From assembly GCA_003217035.1 (NCBI GenBank), contig QCHV01000009.1, positions 1 through 63,417 of the forward strand: DNA of 63,417 bases, read 5' to 3'. The stretch comes from Prochlorococcus sp. AG-402-G22. GTDB taxonomy: Bacteria; Cyanobacteriota; Cyanobacteriia; PCC-6307; Cyanobiaceae. Positions 7,821 through 17,154 of the stretch are shown here, piece after piece (position 1 is the stretch's first letter; every line of letters begins with the position of its first letter). The translations under genes were made by a program, and so were the position numbers. The notes below the pieces were generated by a model. The model was given only the letters and a program-made list of their open reading frames with translations. It was not told the DNA's origin and searched no databases.

Positions 7821-9580
7821 ATAGCTTGATCACCTATTTCATGTAAATGATCACCAAAACTAATAGTCCCTTTTGAAGTCTTCCAGCTAAGGAATAAAGG
7901 TCTTAATACTTTTTCTAGTGATGCCAATGGCATTCTCTGAAGATAGGGCTTTGCTAAGCGTTCTAAATTTGGGCTACCTCCAAGCCATAGCTGATAAGTA
8001 TCTAGACCACTACCAACCAGTGCTAATTCAGCCATGTAAGGCCTGGAACATCCATTGGGACAGCCAGTCATGCGAATTAGAATTGACTTGTCAATATTTA
8101 GTTCTGAGAGCTCACCCTGTACCCGTTCTAGAACCTCAGGTAGTGTCCTCTCTGCCTCTGTAATGGCCAACCCACATAAAGGAAGTGCGGGACAGGCTAA
8201 CGCATGTCTTTCTAATTGTTTAGGTGATCCTGGACTTGAGATACCTACATCTTCAAGCTCTCTTTTAATAGATAAGCGTTGATAAGCTCCTATATTGCAA
8301 AGCAATATATCTTGATTAGGTGTTAGACGAATTTCTAATTGATATTTTTTTATTAGTTTACTTAAGTCTTCTTTGAGCTTTCCCTTTAACCGTCCTGATA
8401 AAAGTGGAATGCCTACGAAATATAGATTCTTAGATTGTTTATGCCATCCAAGGTAATCTTCCAATTTGAAAGGAGGCTCTTTTTTTAAATTATATATTTT
8501 ATGAGTGAAGTATTTACTCTTCAATTTTTTCTTGAACCAATCAATGCCCTGGTCATGGATTAGGTATTTCATCCTTGAATGCTTCCTAAGCTTTCTATCT
8601 CCATAATCTCTTTGGAGAGCAAGGATTGATTGTACTAAGTCGAATATATGGTGTATAGGAACATAACCTAAAGGTTGTGCAGCTTGTGCAAATGTTTTTT
8701 CATTGTTATGTGTTCTACCCATACCTCCACCTATGTAGACATTGCAGCCTTCTAATAAGTGCTTTGAGTTTGTAAAAGCGACTAAACCAATGTCCTGTGT
8801 TAGTAAATCTACTGAGTTGTCACCAGGTACTGTCACTGCACATTTGAACTTTCTTGGTAAGTATGTTGAACCATAGAGAGGTTCTCGAATGTCACCGCTG
8901 AATACGCCACTCTTAAATTGATTTTTTCTAATTTCTTTTACTTTCTTTGAAGGAGTAATTTTATAACTTAAGTCTCCATCTACCCATAGCTCTAGGTAAG
9001 TTTCCTCGGCTTTTTTAGGACTAAGTAAATCGGCGATATCATTCGCTAGATTCCTGGCATTTTGATAATTTGATTTATTAAATGGAGCGGCTGGTGCCAT
9101 TACATTCCGATTGATATCCCCACAGGCAGCAAGTGTCGACCCCATGGATTTAACGATTGTATTAATTACTGTTTTCAAACTGTCTTTCCTTATCCCATGC
9201 ATTTGGAATGCTTGTCTGGTGGTGACTCTTAATGTCTTGTTGCCAAGCTCGTTTGAAAGCTTATTTAATGCAAGAAATAATTTTGAAGATATATAACCTC
9301 CTGGGCTTCTAAGTCGTAACATCATTTGCCAGTCCTTATCAGCTCCCTTCACCCTTGTTTCTCTATTGTCTTGCTGATAACTCCCGTGAAACTTTAAAAG
9401 TTGTACAGCATCGTTTGTGAAATGATTGCTTTCATTATTTAACTCAGACCCAAGAGGTTCAAGCAAGTAATCGCTATCTGCCTTGAACTGCTCAAATTTT
9501 GAACGGTCTTGACCGTTGGCAATACATGGTGAAAGTGAATTCTCACTTTTAGCATTCAAATTTTGCTTTTCTTTTTCCAC
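7784..9580 (-). CDS. sir: Ferredoxin-sulfite reductase
   Basis: A 598-residue sirohaem/[4Fe-4S] enzyme that reduces sulfite to sulfide with six electrons from ferredoxin, the last step before cysteine synthesis. Two tandem nitrite/sulfite half-domains are visible. The N-terminal half has LRVTTRQAFQMHGI, and the cluster/sirohaem ligands lie in CPALPLCGLAITEAERT and TGCPNGCSRPYMAE in the C-terminal half. GTG 9580 gives a polar N-terminal extension of about 50 residues before the first conserved segment. Sulfite rather than nitrite reductase is preferred from the CPALPLCGLA form and the absence of nitrate genes nearby. The gene converges on the M15 peptidase with overlapping 3' ends. Confidence 0.93.
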   Translation of the reverse strand: MEKEKQNLNAKSENSLSPCIANGQDRSKFEQFKADSDYLLEPLGSELNNESNHFTNDAVQLLKFHGSYQQDNRETRVKGADKDWQMMLRLRSPGGYISSKLFLALNKLSNELGNKTLRVTTRQAFQMHGIRKDSLKTVINTIVKSMGSTLAACGDINRNVMAPAAPFNKSNYQNARNLANDIADLLSPKKAEETYLELWVDGDLSYKITPSKKVKEIRKNQFKSGVFSGDIREPLYGSTYLPRKFKCAVTVPGDNSVDLLTQDIGLVAFTNSKHLLEGCNVYIGGGMGRTHNNEKTFAQAAQPLGYVPIHHIFDLVQSILALQRDYGDRKLRKHSRMKYLIHDQGIDWFKKKLKSKYFTHKIYNLKKEPPFKLEDYLGWHKQSKNLYFVGIPLLSGRLKGKLKEDLSKLIKKYQLEIRLTPNQDILLCNIGAYQRLSIKRELEDVGISSPGSPKQLERHALACPALPLCGLAITEAERTLPEVLERVQGELSELNIDKSILIRMTGCPNGCSRPYMAELALVGSGLDTYQLWLGGSPNLERLAKPYLQRMPLASLEKVLRPLFLSWKTSKGTISFGDHLHEIGDQAIYDLLSETEQAP

Positions 9581-9592
9581 TAATTTTTTTTT

Positions 9593-9620
9593 TTGACACG
9601 CTAATTAAACCAATCATACT
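9593..9620 (+). promoter_or_regulatory. Candidate promoter for glyS
   Basis: A perfect -35 hexamer TTGACA (9593-9598), a 16-base spacer and CATACT (9615-9620), which matches four of six bases of TATAAT. It lies 48 bases before the glyS start in the spacer divergent from sir. The hexamer follows a run of T residues, so chance cannot be excluded. Confidence 0.4.
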
Positions 9621-9667
9621 TTTTAACTCATTGTTCAATAAAGTGTGATATCTACCTATCCTTTTTT

Positions 9668-11830
9668 GTGTCTACATTCTTGCTGGAGATTGGAATAGAG
9701 GATTTACCTGCAGACTTTGCTCGTTCAGTTAACCCTCAGCTTAAAAAGATAGTTGAGACTGATTTACGAAAAAGCCGATTGAGTTATGAAGTCGTTTCTT
9801 GTACAAGTACTCCAAGGCGAATTGCATTGACGATTACAGATCTGCCTCAAAAAGCAGAAGATTATTTAGAGGAACGCAAAGGACCTCCAGCTGCATCTGG
9901 CTTTAACAATGGAGATCCTACTCCTGCAGCGATTGGTTTTGCCAAGAAATATGGTGTTAAAACTAAGGATTTGCTTGTTAGAGATACTCCTAAAGGACCT
10001 TTTGTGTTTGCGAATATTTGCCATGCTGGTGATTTGGCGGAAAATTTATTAATTAATTTAATACCTGAATGGATCGGTAATCTTCAAGGGAAAAGATTTA
10101 TGAGATGGGGATCAGGTGATTTGCGCTTTTCACGACCTATTAGATGGGTCGTGTGCATGATAGATAAAAAAAAATTATCACTTCAGATTCAAGGGGTAGA
10201 CCCTCTAATTAATTCAGAAAACTTAACTAGAGGGCATAGGCTCTATCAGTATTCATTACCTATTACTTCTGCTAGTGAGTACTTCGATCTCTTAAGAGAA
10301 GTTGGTGTGATTGTTGAAAGAAATGAGCGTTGCAAGCTAATTAAGGAACTTATAAATGAGTCTGCTTTAGGAATAGATGCATATCCAGATATTCCATCAA
10401 ATTTATTGGAAGAGCTTGCTGATCTTGTTGAATCGCCATCTCTCATTAAAGGAAGTTTTGATAAAACGTTTTTAGATCTACCGCCTGAGGTCTTAATTAC
10501 CGTTATGCAGGTACATCAAAGATATATCCCACTTTATTCTCAGAAGTCCATGAAGGACCCTTTAGCTTTGAATGCTAAGAATAGCTTATTGTCTAGTTTC
10601 CTTTGTATCTCCAACGGTTTACCTAAAGCTAGTGAACTAATAAAAAAAGGGAATGAAAGGGTCTTAAAGGCAAGGTTTTCTGATGCAAAGTTTTTTTGGA
10701 ATATAGATGTTTCTATTTCTAGTGAAAATAGACTAGAGGATTTATCAAAAGTTACTTTTGCGGCAGGTCTTGGAACATTGCTTAATCGTGTAGAGAGGAT
10801 TGAATGGCTTGCACGAAAGTTAAGCGAATTTTTGGATCTATCAGAACCTAATTCTGAATATTTAATAAGGGCTGCACACTTTTGTAAACATGACCTAGTT
10901 AGTCAAATGGTTGGAGAGTTCCCAGAATTACAAGGGGTTATGGGTGGTAAATACCTTCTTTATGAAGGAGAACCTCGAGAGGTTGCTTTAGCAGTCCTAG
11001 AACATTATTTACCACGTAGTTCAGGTGATACCCTTCCAGAATCTATTCCTGGTTCTATTCTCGCAATTGCAGAGAGACTAGAGCTTCTTGTGAGTATATT
11101 TTCTAAAGGAGAAAGACCAACTGGATCTTCAGACCCTTATGCATTAAGAAGGGCGGCAAATGGGGTCTTGCAAATAATCTGGGAGAAAGAAATAACTTTA
11201 GATATGGTTGAATTATTAACAGATTCTTCTACATATTGGTCATCCCTCTTTCCAATGTTTGAAACAAGCGCATCTAAATTGCTAAAAGACTTGTTGGATT
11301 TTTTCAGGCAAAGGGTTGTAAGTTTATTAGAAGAATCTGGAATAGATCAGGACTTAGTCCAGGCAGTTGCAGGTAAAATGATTGACATTAATGATTTATT
11401 AGTTGACCCTAAAGATGTTTATAAACGGGCAAAGTTGCTGGCTAAAATGAGAAAATCTGGCAAGCTACAAGGAGTTCAGGCAGTGGTAACAAGGGCGGCA
11501 AGGTTGGCTGACAAAAGTAATCTAAATTCAGATGTATTATCTTCTTCTAACGTTGTTAACTCTAATCTTTTCGAGAAAGAATGTGAATATGAGATGCTTG
11601 AAACTTTAGATTTACTTGAACCATTGGTTACAAGTTCTGATGAGAATCGTTATGAAATAATTACGGATAAGTTGATTTCTAGTGCTGAAATACTTTCTAA
11701 GTTTTTTGATGGAGAAGGCAGTGTCATGGTTATGGTAGAAAATAAAATGATTCGAGAAAATCGTCTTAATCTCTTGGCAGTATTAAGAAACCAATCTTAT
11801 GTAATAGCAGATTTTAGTGTTATCAATTGA
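9668..11830 (+). CDS. glyS: Glycyl-tRNA synthetase, beta subunit
   Basis: A 720-residue beta chain of the bacterial alpha2-beta2 GlyRS. The start at GTG 9668 gives the family N-terminus STFLLEIGIEDLPA. Further signatures are CTSTPRRIAL, the KGPPAASGF stretch, FMRWGSGDLRFSRPIRWVV, VHQRYIPLY, and the HD-domain-like AAHFCKHDLVSQMVGEFPELQGVMG. The C-terminal DALR-like anticodon domain (about 590-690) helps bind tRNA-Gly. The alpha chain gene glyQ is not adjacent, which is common in cyanobacteria. The gene is divergent from sir and convergent with chlP. Confidence 0.97.
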   Translation: MSTFLLEIGIEDLPADFARSVNPQLKKIVETDLRKSRLSYEVVSCTSTPRRIALTITDLPQKAEDYLEERKGPPAASGFNNGDPTPAAIGFAKKYGVKTKDLLVRDTPKGPFVFANICHAGDLAENLLINLIPEWIGNLQGKRFMRWGSGDLRFSRPIRWVVCMIDKKKLSLQIQGVDPLINSENLTRGHRLYQYSLPITSASEYFDLLREVGVIVERNERCKLIKELINESALGIDAYPDIPSNLLEELADLVESPSLIKGSFDKTFLDLPPEVLITVMQVHQRYIPLYSQKSMKDPLALNAKNSLLSSFLCISNGLPKASELIKKGNERVLKARFSDAKFFWNIDVSISSENRLEDLSKVTFAAGLGTLLNRVERIEWLARKLSEFLDLSEPNSEYLIRAAHFCKHDLVSQMVGEFPELQGVMGGKYLLYEGEPREVALAVLEHYLPRSSGDTLPESIPGSILAIAERLELLVSIFSKGERPTGSSDPYALRRAANGVLQIIWEKEITLDMVELLTDSSTYWSSLFPMFETSASKLLKDLLDFFRQRVVSLLEESGIDQDLVQAVAGKMIDINDLLVDPKDVYKRAKLLAKMRKSGKLQGVQAVVTRAARLADKSNLNSDVLSSSNVVNSNLFEKECEYEMLETLDLLEPLVTSSDENRYEIITDKLISSAEILSKFFDGEGSVMVMVENKMIRENRLNLLAVLRNQSYVIADFSVIN

Positions 11831-11857
11831 ATAAACTTCTCTTAATACACTTTATTT

Positions 11858-13192
11858 TTATTTCTGCCTGACTTTAATTCCACCCTTTATTGTACTTACT
11901 GCAAGCATTTTATTTACTTCATCTTCTTTTCTTACTGCGCTAGGTACGGGTTTGTATGTTTTAGGTGCCAATGCTCTTCCTCTTAATACAGAGCCAAGAG
12001 TGAGAAAAGTAAGCTTAAGTTGTTGCCAAGGCTTCATTGCTACAACAGTTTTATAAAGATAGCTGTCAAAAGTAAGTCTTTGAACATCCATGTCGTCGCA
12101 CATTTCTACAAATGCTTCCCTAGCTCCATCGCTGGAATAAAAAATATTTTGAAGTAGTTCCAATACTTTGTAAGTTGCCCCGTACTTTTTATCCCATTTC
12201 TTTAGGTATTTCTTTAAATCTTGCTCAGATGGGATTTTCTTCCCTTTGTTGCTAGCTTCAACTATTTCTTCAGCGCACATTCTTCCACTTTTGGCGGCGA
12301 AATAAATGCCTTCACCAGAACTTTTCGTAACATAACCTGCGGCATCACCTACTAAAGCCATTCTCCCAACAACTCTCCTTGGGCGTGGGTGTTCAGGTAT
12401 TGGATGAGCTTCAACTTTTATTACTTCTCCATTAACTAGTCTCTTTTGGGCTCTCATGCGAACCCCTTCTTGCAAGCTCTTAATTAAGGCTTGGTTCTTT
12501 TGCATAGTCCCTGTTCCAACAGCGACGTGGTCATATTTAGGAAATACCCATCCATAGAAGTCTGGAGAAACGTCTGTCCCTACATACATCTCTGCCAAGT
12601 CTTCGTAATATCCCATTTCTTTTTGAGGAAGTTTTATTCTTTCTTGAAAAGCAATTGCAACGTTGTAATCACCTGCATCCATGGCTTTGGCAACTCGGCT
12701 ATTTGCACCATCCGCCCCTACGATTAGATCAACTTCTAAGGACTTTGCTTCTCCGGTAGAGTCGCCATTTGAATAATCAGAATAAGTAAGGTTATAAGGC
12801 CCTTGACGATTAGTACCAGTATCTATTTTGGTGACAAGACCATTTACTAACACTGCACCAAGTTCGGCAGCACGGTTTCTCATAAATGCATCCATCACTT
12901 CTCTCCTACACATTCCTATGTATTCATCTTCTGTTTCTCCATACACTTTGTCCAAGCTAATATCTACTTCTCTATTAGATGGGGAAATCATCCTCATATG
13001 ACGAACTTTTCTATCAATTATTGAGTCTGGTAAATCAAATTCAGAAACCATACAAAGTGGTATAGCCCCTCCGCATGGTTTTGCATTGTCGAGTTTGCGC
13101 TCAAATATCCATGTTTGTATTCCTGCTTTTGCAAGAACTTCTGCTGCACAGGAACCACTTGGTCCCCCTCCGATAACTGCTACCCGCAACAT
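11858..13192 (-). CDS. chlP: Geranylgeranyl reductase (chlorophyll/tocopherol side chain)
   Basis: A 444-residue flavoprotein that reduces geranylgeranyl to phytyl, for chlorophyll and tocopherol. The dinucleotide fold is at the start (VIGGGPSGSCAAEVLAKAG, residues 6-24). It is followed by ERKLDNAKPCGGAIP, the GADGANSRVAKAM motif near 162 and VGDAAGYVTKSSGEGIYFAAKSG, the second FAD-binding motif. The length matches cyanobacterial ChlP. In Prochlorococcus it supplies the phytol tail of the divinyl chlorophylls bound by the Pcb antenna encoded at 57.6 kb. Confidence 0.97.
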   Translation of the reverse strand: MLRVAVIGGGPSGSCAAEVLAKAGIQTWIFERKLDNAKPCGGAIPLCMVSEFDLPDSIIDRKVRHMRMISPSNREVDISLDKVYGETEDEYIGMCRREVMDAFMRNRAAELGAVLVNGLVTKIDTGTNRQGPYNLTYSDYSNGDSTGEAKSLEVDLIVGADGANSRVAKAMDAGDYNVAIAFQERIKLPQKEMGYYEDLAEMYVGTDVSPDFYGWVFPKYDHVAVGTGTMQKNQALIKSLQEGVRMRAQKRLVNGEVIKVEAHPIPEHPRPRRVVGRMALVGDAAGYVTKSSGEGIYFAAKSGRMCAEEIVEASNKGKKIPSEQDLKKYLKKWDKKYGATYKVLELLQNIFYSSDGAREAFVEMCDDMDVQRLTFDSYLYKTVVAMKPWQQLKLTFLTLGSVLRGRALAPKTYKPVPSAVRKEDEVNKMLAVSTIKGGIKVRQK

Positions 13193-13304
13193 TTTTTTTA
13201 ATTAATGCTAGATATCTTTTTAAAAACTTACATCTTTATAGGTTTTTACGCCCCAAGTAATGTGCAAGACCGTTACGATCGAAACATGAATTTTTTATTG
13301 TTTA

Positions 13305-14018
13305 GTGAATCGGGCAACTTCCGCTCGAAATAAAGAAGGTGATGAGATCCCTCTTGCTCGAAGATCTAGGCCTGTTAGATCTAAAAATCCTTTACAGCAG
13401 AAAATTATATTTAGTATTTCTTTCGTTTTAGCTTCGTTTTTGGTTTTAATTTTTTCAAATTTCTTATCAGCTAGAGATATTTTTTATCAAATGGTTGGCC
13501 TGGAGAATTTCTCTGACAATAGACTGCTTGGACATTACCCCTATCCAGAAGCCTCTCGAGATGACTTGGTAACTGTCTACCCAGGCTTGATGGTTCATAA
13601 GGAAGTTCTCTTTGATTTAGAAAAAATGAGGGCTGATGCAAATAGAAGCGGTGTAAGAATCGTTCTTCTAAGTGGTTTTAGATCCGTTGAATTGCAGAAT
13701 GAGATTTTTTATGAAAACAAATCATTGCGCAATCAAGTAGCTCTAGAAAGAGCTAGGGTCTCAGCTCCTCCTGGCTATTCAGAGCACAGCACTGGATATG
13801 CAATAGATTTAGGAGATGCTTCAAGAAGGGATACAGACTTTGAAGTGGAATTTGAAGAGACCCAAGCCTTTAAGTGGTTAAAGACAAATGCTGCAAAATA
13901 CCATTTTATTCTTTCTTTCCCAAAGGATAATTCTCAAAAGGTAAGTTATGAACCATGGCATTGGAGATATGAAGGTACAGTCAAGGCTCTAGAGCAATTT
14001 AAGAAGGTAAATAAATAG
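13305..14018 (+). CDS. D-alanyl-D-alanine carboxypeptidase, VanY-type (peptidase M15B)
   Basis: A 237-residue envelope peptidase. A basic N-terminus (residues 1-28) is followed by one membrane segment (about 30-52, IIFSISFVLASFLVLIF), which anchors the catalytic domain outside the cytoplasm. Motifs: LLSGFRSVELQNEIF, SEHSTGYAIDLGD (zinc His and Asp) and EPWHWRYEG (catalytic Glu, zinc His). The family trims terminal D-Ala from peptidoglycan stem peptides. With the VanX-like dipeptidase at 7.1 kb, this gives two M15 enzymes within 7 kb. The start is GTG 13305. A GTAAATAA/TTATTTAC hairpin (14007-14026) covers the stop codon. Confidence 0.88.
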   Translation: MNRATSARNKEGDEIPLARRSRPVRSKNPLQQKIIFSISFVLASFLVLIFSNFLSARDIFYQMVGLENFSDNRLLGHYPYPEASRDDLVTVYPGLMVHKEVLFDLEKMRADANRSGVRIVLLSGFRSVELQNEIFYENKSLRNQVALERARVSAPPGYSEHSTGYAIDLGDASRRDTDFEVEFEETQAFKWLKTNAAKYHFILSFPKDNSQKVSYEPWHWRYEGTVKALEQFKKVNK

Positions 14019-14131
14019 TTATTTACTTGAATTCTAAAATTTGACAAGGATTTCTTAGTTATAGGAACTCAATTTGAGATATTGTTTCGCATTAGGCCTT
14101 TATTTGTTTTTTCTTTTAAGGCTTTTTATAA

Positions 14132-15931
14132 ATGAATTCTCAGACACAAGCGATTCGCAATATTGCAATTATTGCTCATGTTGATCATGGGAAGACAACA
14201 CTTGTAGACGCGTTGCTGACCCAATCTGGGATCTTTCGTGATAATGAGTCTGTACCAACCTGTGTGATGGATTCAAATGACTTAGAGCGGGAACGAGGAA
14301 TAACGATACTTTCTAAGAACACAGCAATAAATTTTAAGGACACTCGCATCAATATTGTGGACACACCTGGCCATGCTGATTTTGGTGGAGAAGTAGAACG
14401 AGTCTTAGGGATGGTGGACGGGTGTTTGTTGATTGTGGATGCTAACGAAGGACCGATGCCTCAAACCAGATTTGTTCTTAAGAAAGCTCTAGAGAAAGGG
14501 CTAAGACCCATTGTTTTCGTTAATAAGATCGATAGAGCGAGAGTCGACCCTGAAATTGCAGTTGATAAGGTTTTAGATTTATTCCTCGAATTAGGTGCAG
14601 ATGATGATCAATGCGATTTTCCATATTTATTTGGAAGTGGTTTGGGTGGTTTTGCGAAGTCGGAGATGAAAACAGAGAGTGAAAATATGATGCCTTTGTT
14701 TGAATCAATTATCAGGCATGTTCCACCTCCAGTTGGTGATAAGGCTAAGCCACTTCAACTTCAAATAACTACTCTTGACTATTCAGATTTTCTTGGTCGG
14801 ATTATTATCGGAAGAGTTCATAATGGAATTATTCGCAATGGTCAGAAGGCTTCCTTAATTAAAGAAAATGGATCAATAAAGAACGGTAAAATATCGAAGT
14901 TACTTGGTTTTGAAGGCTTACAAAGAATAGAGAAAAACGAGGCTTTTGCAGGAGATATAGTTGCAGTAGCTGGTTTTGATGATGTAAATATTGGAGAAAC
15001 CATAGCTTGTCCTGACGAACCAAAAGCTCTACCCCTAATTAAGGTTGATGAACCTACACTTCAAATGACATTTGTAGTAAATGACTCTCCCTTCGCTGGG
15101 AAAGAAGGTAAGTTCGTTACGAGTAGACAATTAAGAGAAAGACTTAATAAGGAATTACTTACTAATGTCGCATTAAGAGTAGAAGACACAGAGTCACCAG
15201 ACTCCTTTGCAGTTAGTGGAAGAGGAGAGTTGCATTTAGGGATTCTGATTGAAACAATGAGAAGAGAAGGATATGAATTTCAGGTGTCTCAACCTAAAGT
15301 TATCTTTAGGAGTATTGACGAGAAAGATTGTGAGCCATATGAAACACTTGTTTTAGATGTTCCTGAAGAATCAGTCGGTATTTGCATAGAAAAGCTGGGT
15401 ATTCGTAAAGGTGAAATGCAAAATATGTTTAATAGCAATGATGGACGTTCTCAGCTTGAGTTTGTTGTTCCATCTAGAGGTTTGATTGGTTTCCGTGGGG
15501 AGTTTATAAGAGCTACAAGAGGAGAGGGGATAATGAGTCATTCCTTCTTAGAATACCGCCAAGTAATGGGAGAGTTTTCTTCAAGAAGGAATGGAGTGTT
15601 GATTTCTTTTGAAGAGGGGGTCTCCACTTTTTATTCATTGAAGAATGCAGAAGATAGGGGACAGTTTTTTATAAAACCTGGCACTAAAGTTTATAAGGGA
15701 ATGATAATTGGAGAAAACAATAGGCCACAGGATCTGGAGATTAATATTTGCAAGACAAAACAGTTAACAAATATGCGCTCTGCGGGAGCCGAAGAGCTTG
15801 ATACTTTGCAGTCACCAGTAGAGATTACTCTTGAAAGAGCTCTTGAATATATAGGACCTAATGAATTATTAGAGGTTACACCTGAGTCAATAAGACTACG
15901 TAAAATATCTACCAAAAGAAGGAAAAAATAA
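14132..15931 (+). CDS. typA: Translational GTPase TypA/BipA
   Basis: A 599-residue ribosome-binding GTPase related to EF-G. G1 AHVDHGKTTL (residues 15-24), switch region ERGITIL, G3 DTPGHADFGGEVERVLGMVDG and G4 NKIDRARVDP are all intact. The second EF-G-like domains and the BipA-specific C-terminus (GRGELHLGILIETMRREGYE, then LIGFRGEFIRATRGEG) follow. It acts in late 50S assembly and stress adaptation. It is two bases ahead of the DUF309 gene, so the two are probably co-transcribed. Confidence 0.96.
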   Translation: MNSQTQAIRNIAIIAHVDHGKTTLVDALLTQSGIFRDNESVPTCVMDSNDLERERGITILSKNTAINFKDTRINIVDTPGHADFGGEVERVLGMVDGCLLIVDANEGPMPQTRFVLKKALEKGLRPIVFVNKIDRARVDPEIAVDKVLDLFLELGADDDQCDFPYLFGSGLGGFAKSEMKTESENMMPLFESIIRHVPPPVGDKAKPLQLQITTLDYSDFLGRIIIGRVHNGIIRNGQKASLIKENGSIKNGKISKLLGFEGLQRIEKNEAFAGDIVAVAGFDDVNIGETIACPDEPKALPLIKVDEPTLQMTFVVNDSPFAGKEGKFVTSRQLRERLNKELLTNVALRVEDTESPDSFAVSGRGELHLGILIETMRREGYEFQVSQPKVIFRSIDEKDCEPYETLVLDVPEESVGICIEKLGIRKGEMQNMFNSNDGRSQLEFVVPSRGLIGFRGEFIRATRGEGIMSHSFLEYRQVMGEFSSRRNGVLISFEEGVSTFYSLKNAEDRGQFFIKPGTKVYKGMIIGENNRPQDLEINICKTKQLTNMRSAGAEELDTLQSPVEITLERALEYIGPNELLEVTPESIRLRKISTKRRKK

Positions 15932-15933
15932 GA

Positions 15934-16323
15934 ATGAAAAATTCTGAAGTAGGTGAAGAAAATCTTTTAAATGACGAAAGATTTTCTTGTGCCATTAAAT
16001 TATTTAACTCACAGGAGTGGTATGCCTCGCATGATTTGTTTGAGGAGATATGGCATGAAACCAATGGTTTGGAAAGAGTAACAATACAGGGTATTTTGCA
16101 AATTGCTGTAGCTCAAGTACATTTAGAAAGAGGGAATTTTATGGGAGCTAAGATTTTGTTTGGTGAGGGGTTGGGAAGATTGAAAAGATCAGGATTGCCT
16201 GATTTGGGATTGGATATTAAAAAACTTTGCATGATTGTAGAATCAAGGTTGGGAAAACTTCATCAAGATCTAAATCCCACCTTTACATCTCTTCCAGTAA
16301 TAAGTAAAAAGGTTGGCCGTTAA
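15934..16323 (+). CDS. DUF309 family protein
   Basis: A 129-residue all-helical protein with the DUF309 signature: YASHDLFEEIWHETNGLERVTIQGILQIAVAQVHLERGN (residues 29-67), in which conserved His, Glu and Trp residues may form a metal or ligand site. Function is unknown in the family. It begins two bases after typA and 81 bases before the lptB start. Such proteins are widespread and single-copy in cyanobacteria. Confidence 0.85.
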   Translation: MKNSEVGEENLLNDERFSCAIKLFNSQEWYASHDLFEEIWHETNGLERVTIQGILQIAVAQVHLERGNFMGAKILFGEGLGRLKRSGLPDLGLDIKKLCMIVESRLGKLHQDLNPTFTSLPVISKKVGR

Positions 16324-16404
16324 TCATGGATCTTAGAACTTATTTTATGCTTTTAACTAGAGATACTTTCCTTGAAGCATTCTTATTTATTGGATAATAA
16401 AACT

Positions 16405-17133
16405 ATGACTTTAGAACTGAAAAATGTCTCATTATCGATTGCTGGCAGAAGGGTTGTTAATAATATTTCTTTAGAAGTTAACCCAGGCGAGGTGGTTGGA
16501 CTCCTTGGACCAAATGGAGCAGGGAAAACAACTACTTTTAATCTAATCATTGGTCTTTTAGGCCCTGAATTTGGAGGTGTATTCCTTGAAAGTACTACCA
16601 TTACTAATTTGTCCATGCCAGCAAGAGCACGCTTGGGAGTTGGCTATTTACCTCAAGAAGCTAGTGTTTTTAGGCAGTTAACAGTTCAGCAAAATTTAGA
16701 TATAGCACTTTCGCAAAGCTCGTCTTCTCCATCTGCAGCTCGTATTCGTAGAGAAAAAATTGTAGAAGAATTTAATTTGTCTAACTTCATGTATCGGTGT
16801 GGATATCAATTATCTGGGGGAGAGAGACGCAGGTGTGAGGTCGCCAGAGCATTGGCATTGGGCCCAAAGGGACCAAAATATTTGCTATTAGATGAACCTT
16901 TTGCAGGCGTAGACCCGATGGCAGTTGTTGATTTGCAAGGACTTATTCAAAATTTAAAGTCAAGAAATATGGGCATTCTTATAACTGATCATAATGTTCG
17001 TGAAACATTGGCAATAACAGATCGCTCTTACATTCTTAGTGAAGGCAAAATACTTGCTTCTGGTACATCAAATGAAGTTGCTAATAATCAATTGGTCAAA
17101 CGTCACTATCTAGGTGAAACTTTCAAACTTTGA
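16405..17133 (+). CDS. lptB: LPS export ABC ATPase LptB
   Basis: A 242-residue cytosolic ATPase that powers extraction of LPS from the inner membrane with LptF/LptG. Walker A GLLGPNGAGKTTTFN, Q-loop YLPQEASVFRQLTV, signature LSGGERRRCEVARALA, Walker B YLLLDEPFAGVDPMAV and H-loop ITDHNVRETLAI are complete. I prefer ATG 16405 (MTLELKNVSLSI) over an in-frame TTG 33 bases upstream because it gives the family's usual length. The next gene, 21 bases downstream, is the permease partner. Confidence 0.93.
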   Translation: MTLELKNVSLSIAGRRVVNNISLEVNPGEVVGLLGPNGAGKTTTFNLIIGLLGPEFGGVFLESTTITNLSMPARARLGVGYLPQEASVFRQLTVQQNLDIALSQSSSSPSAARIRREKIVEEFNLSNFMYRCGYQLSGGERRRCEVARALALGPKGPKYLLLDEPFAGVDPMAVVDLQGLIQNLKSRNMGILITDHNVRETLAITDRSYILSEGKILASGTSNEVANNQLVKRHYLGETFKL

Positions 17134-17154
17134 TGATCCTAGAAACCCAGATTT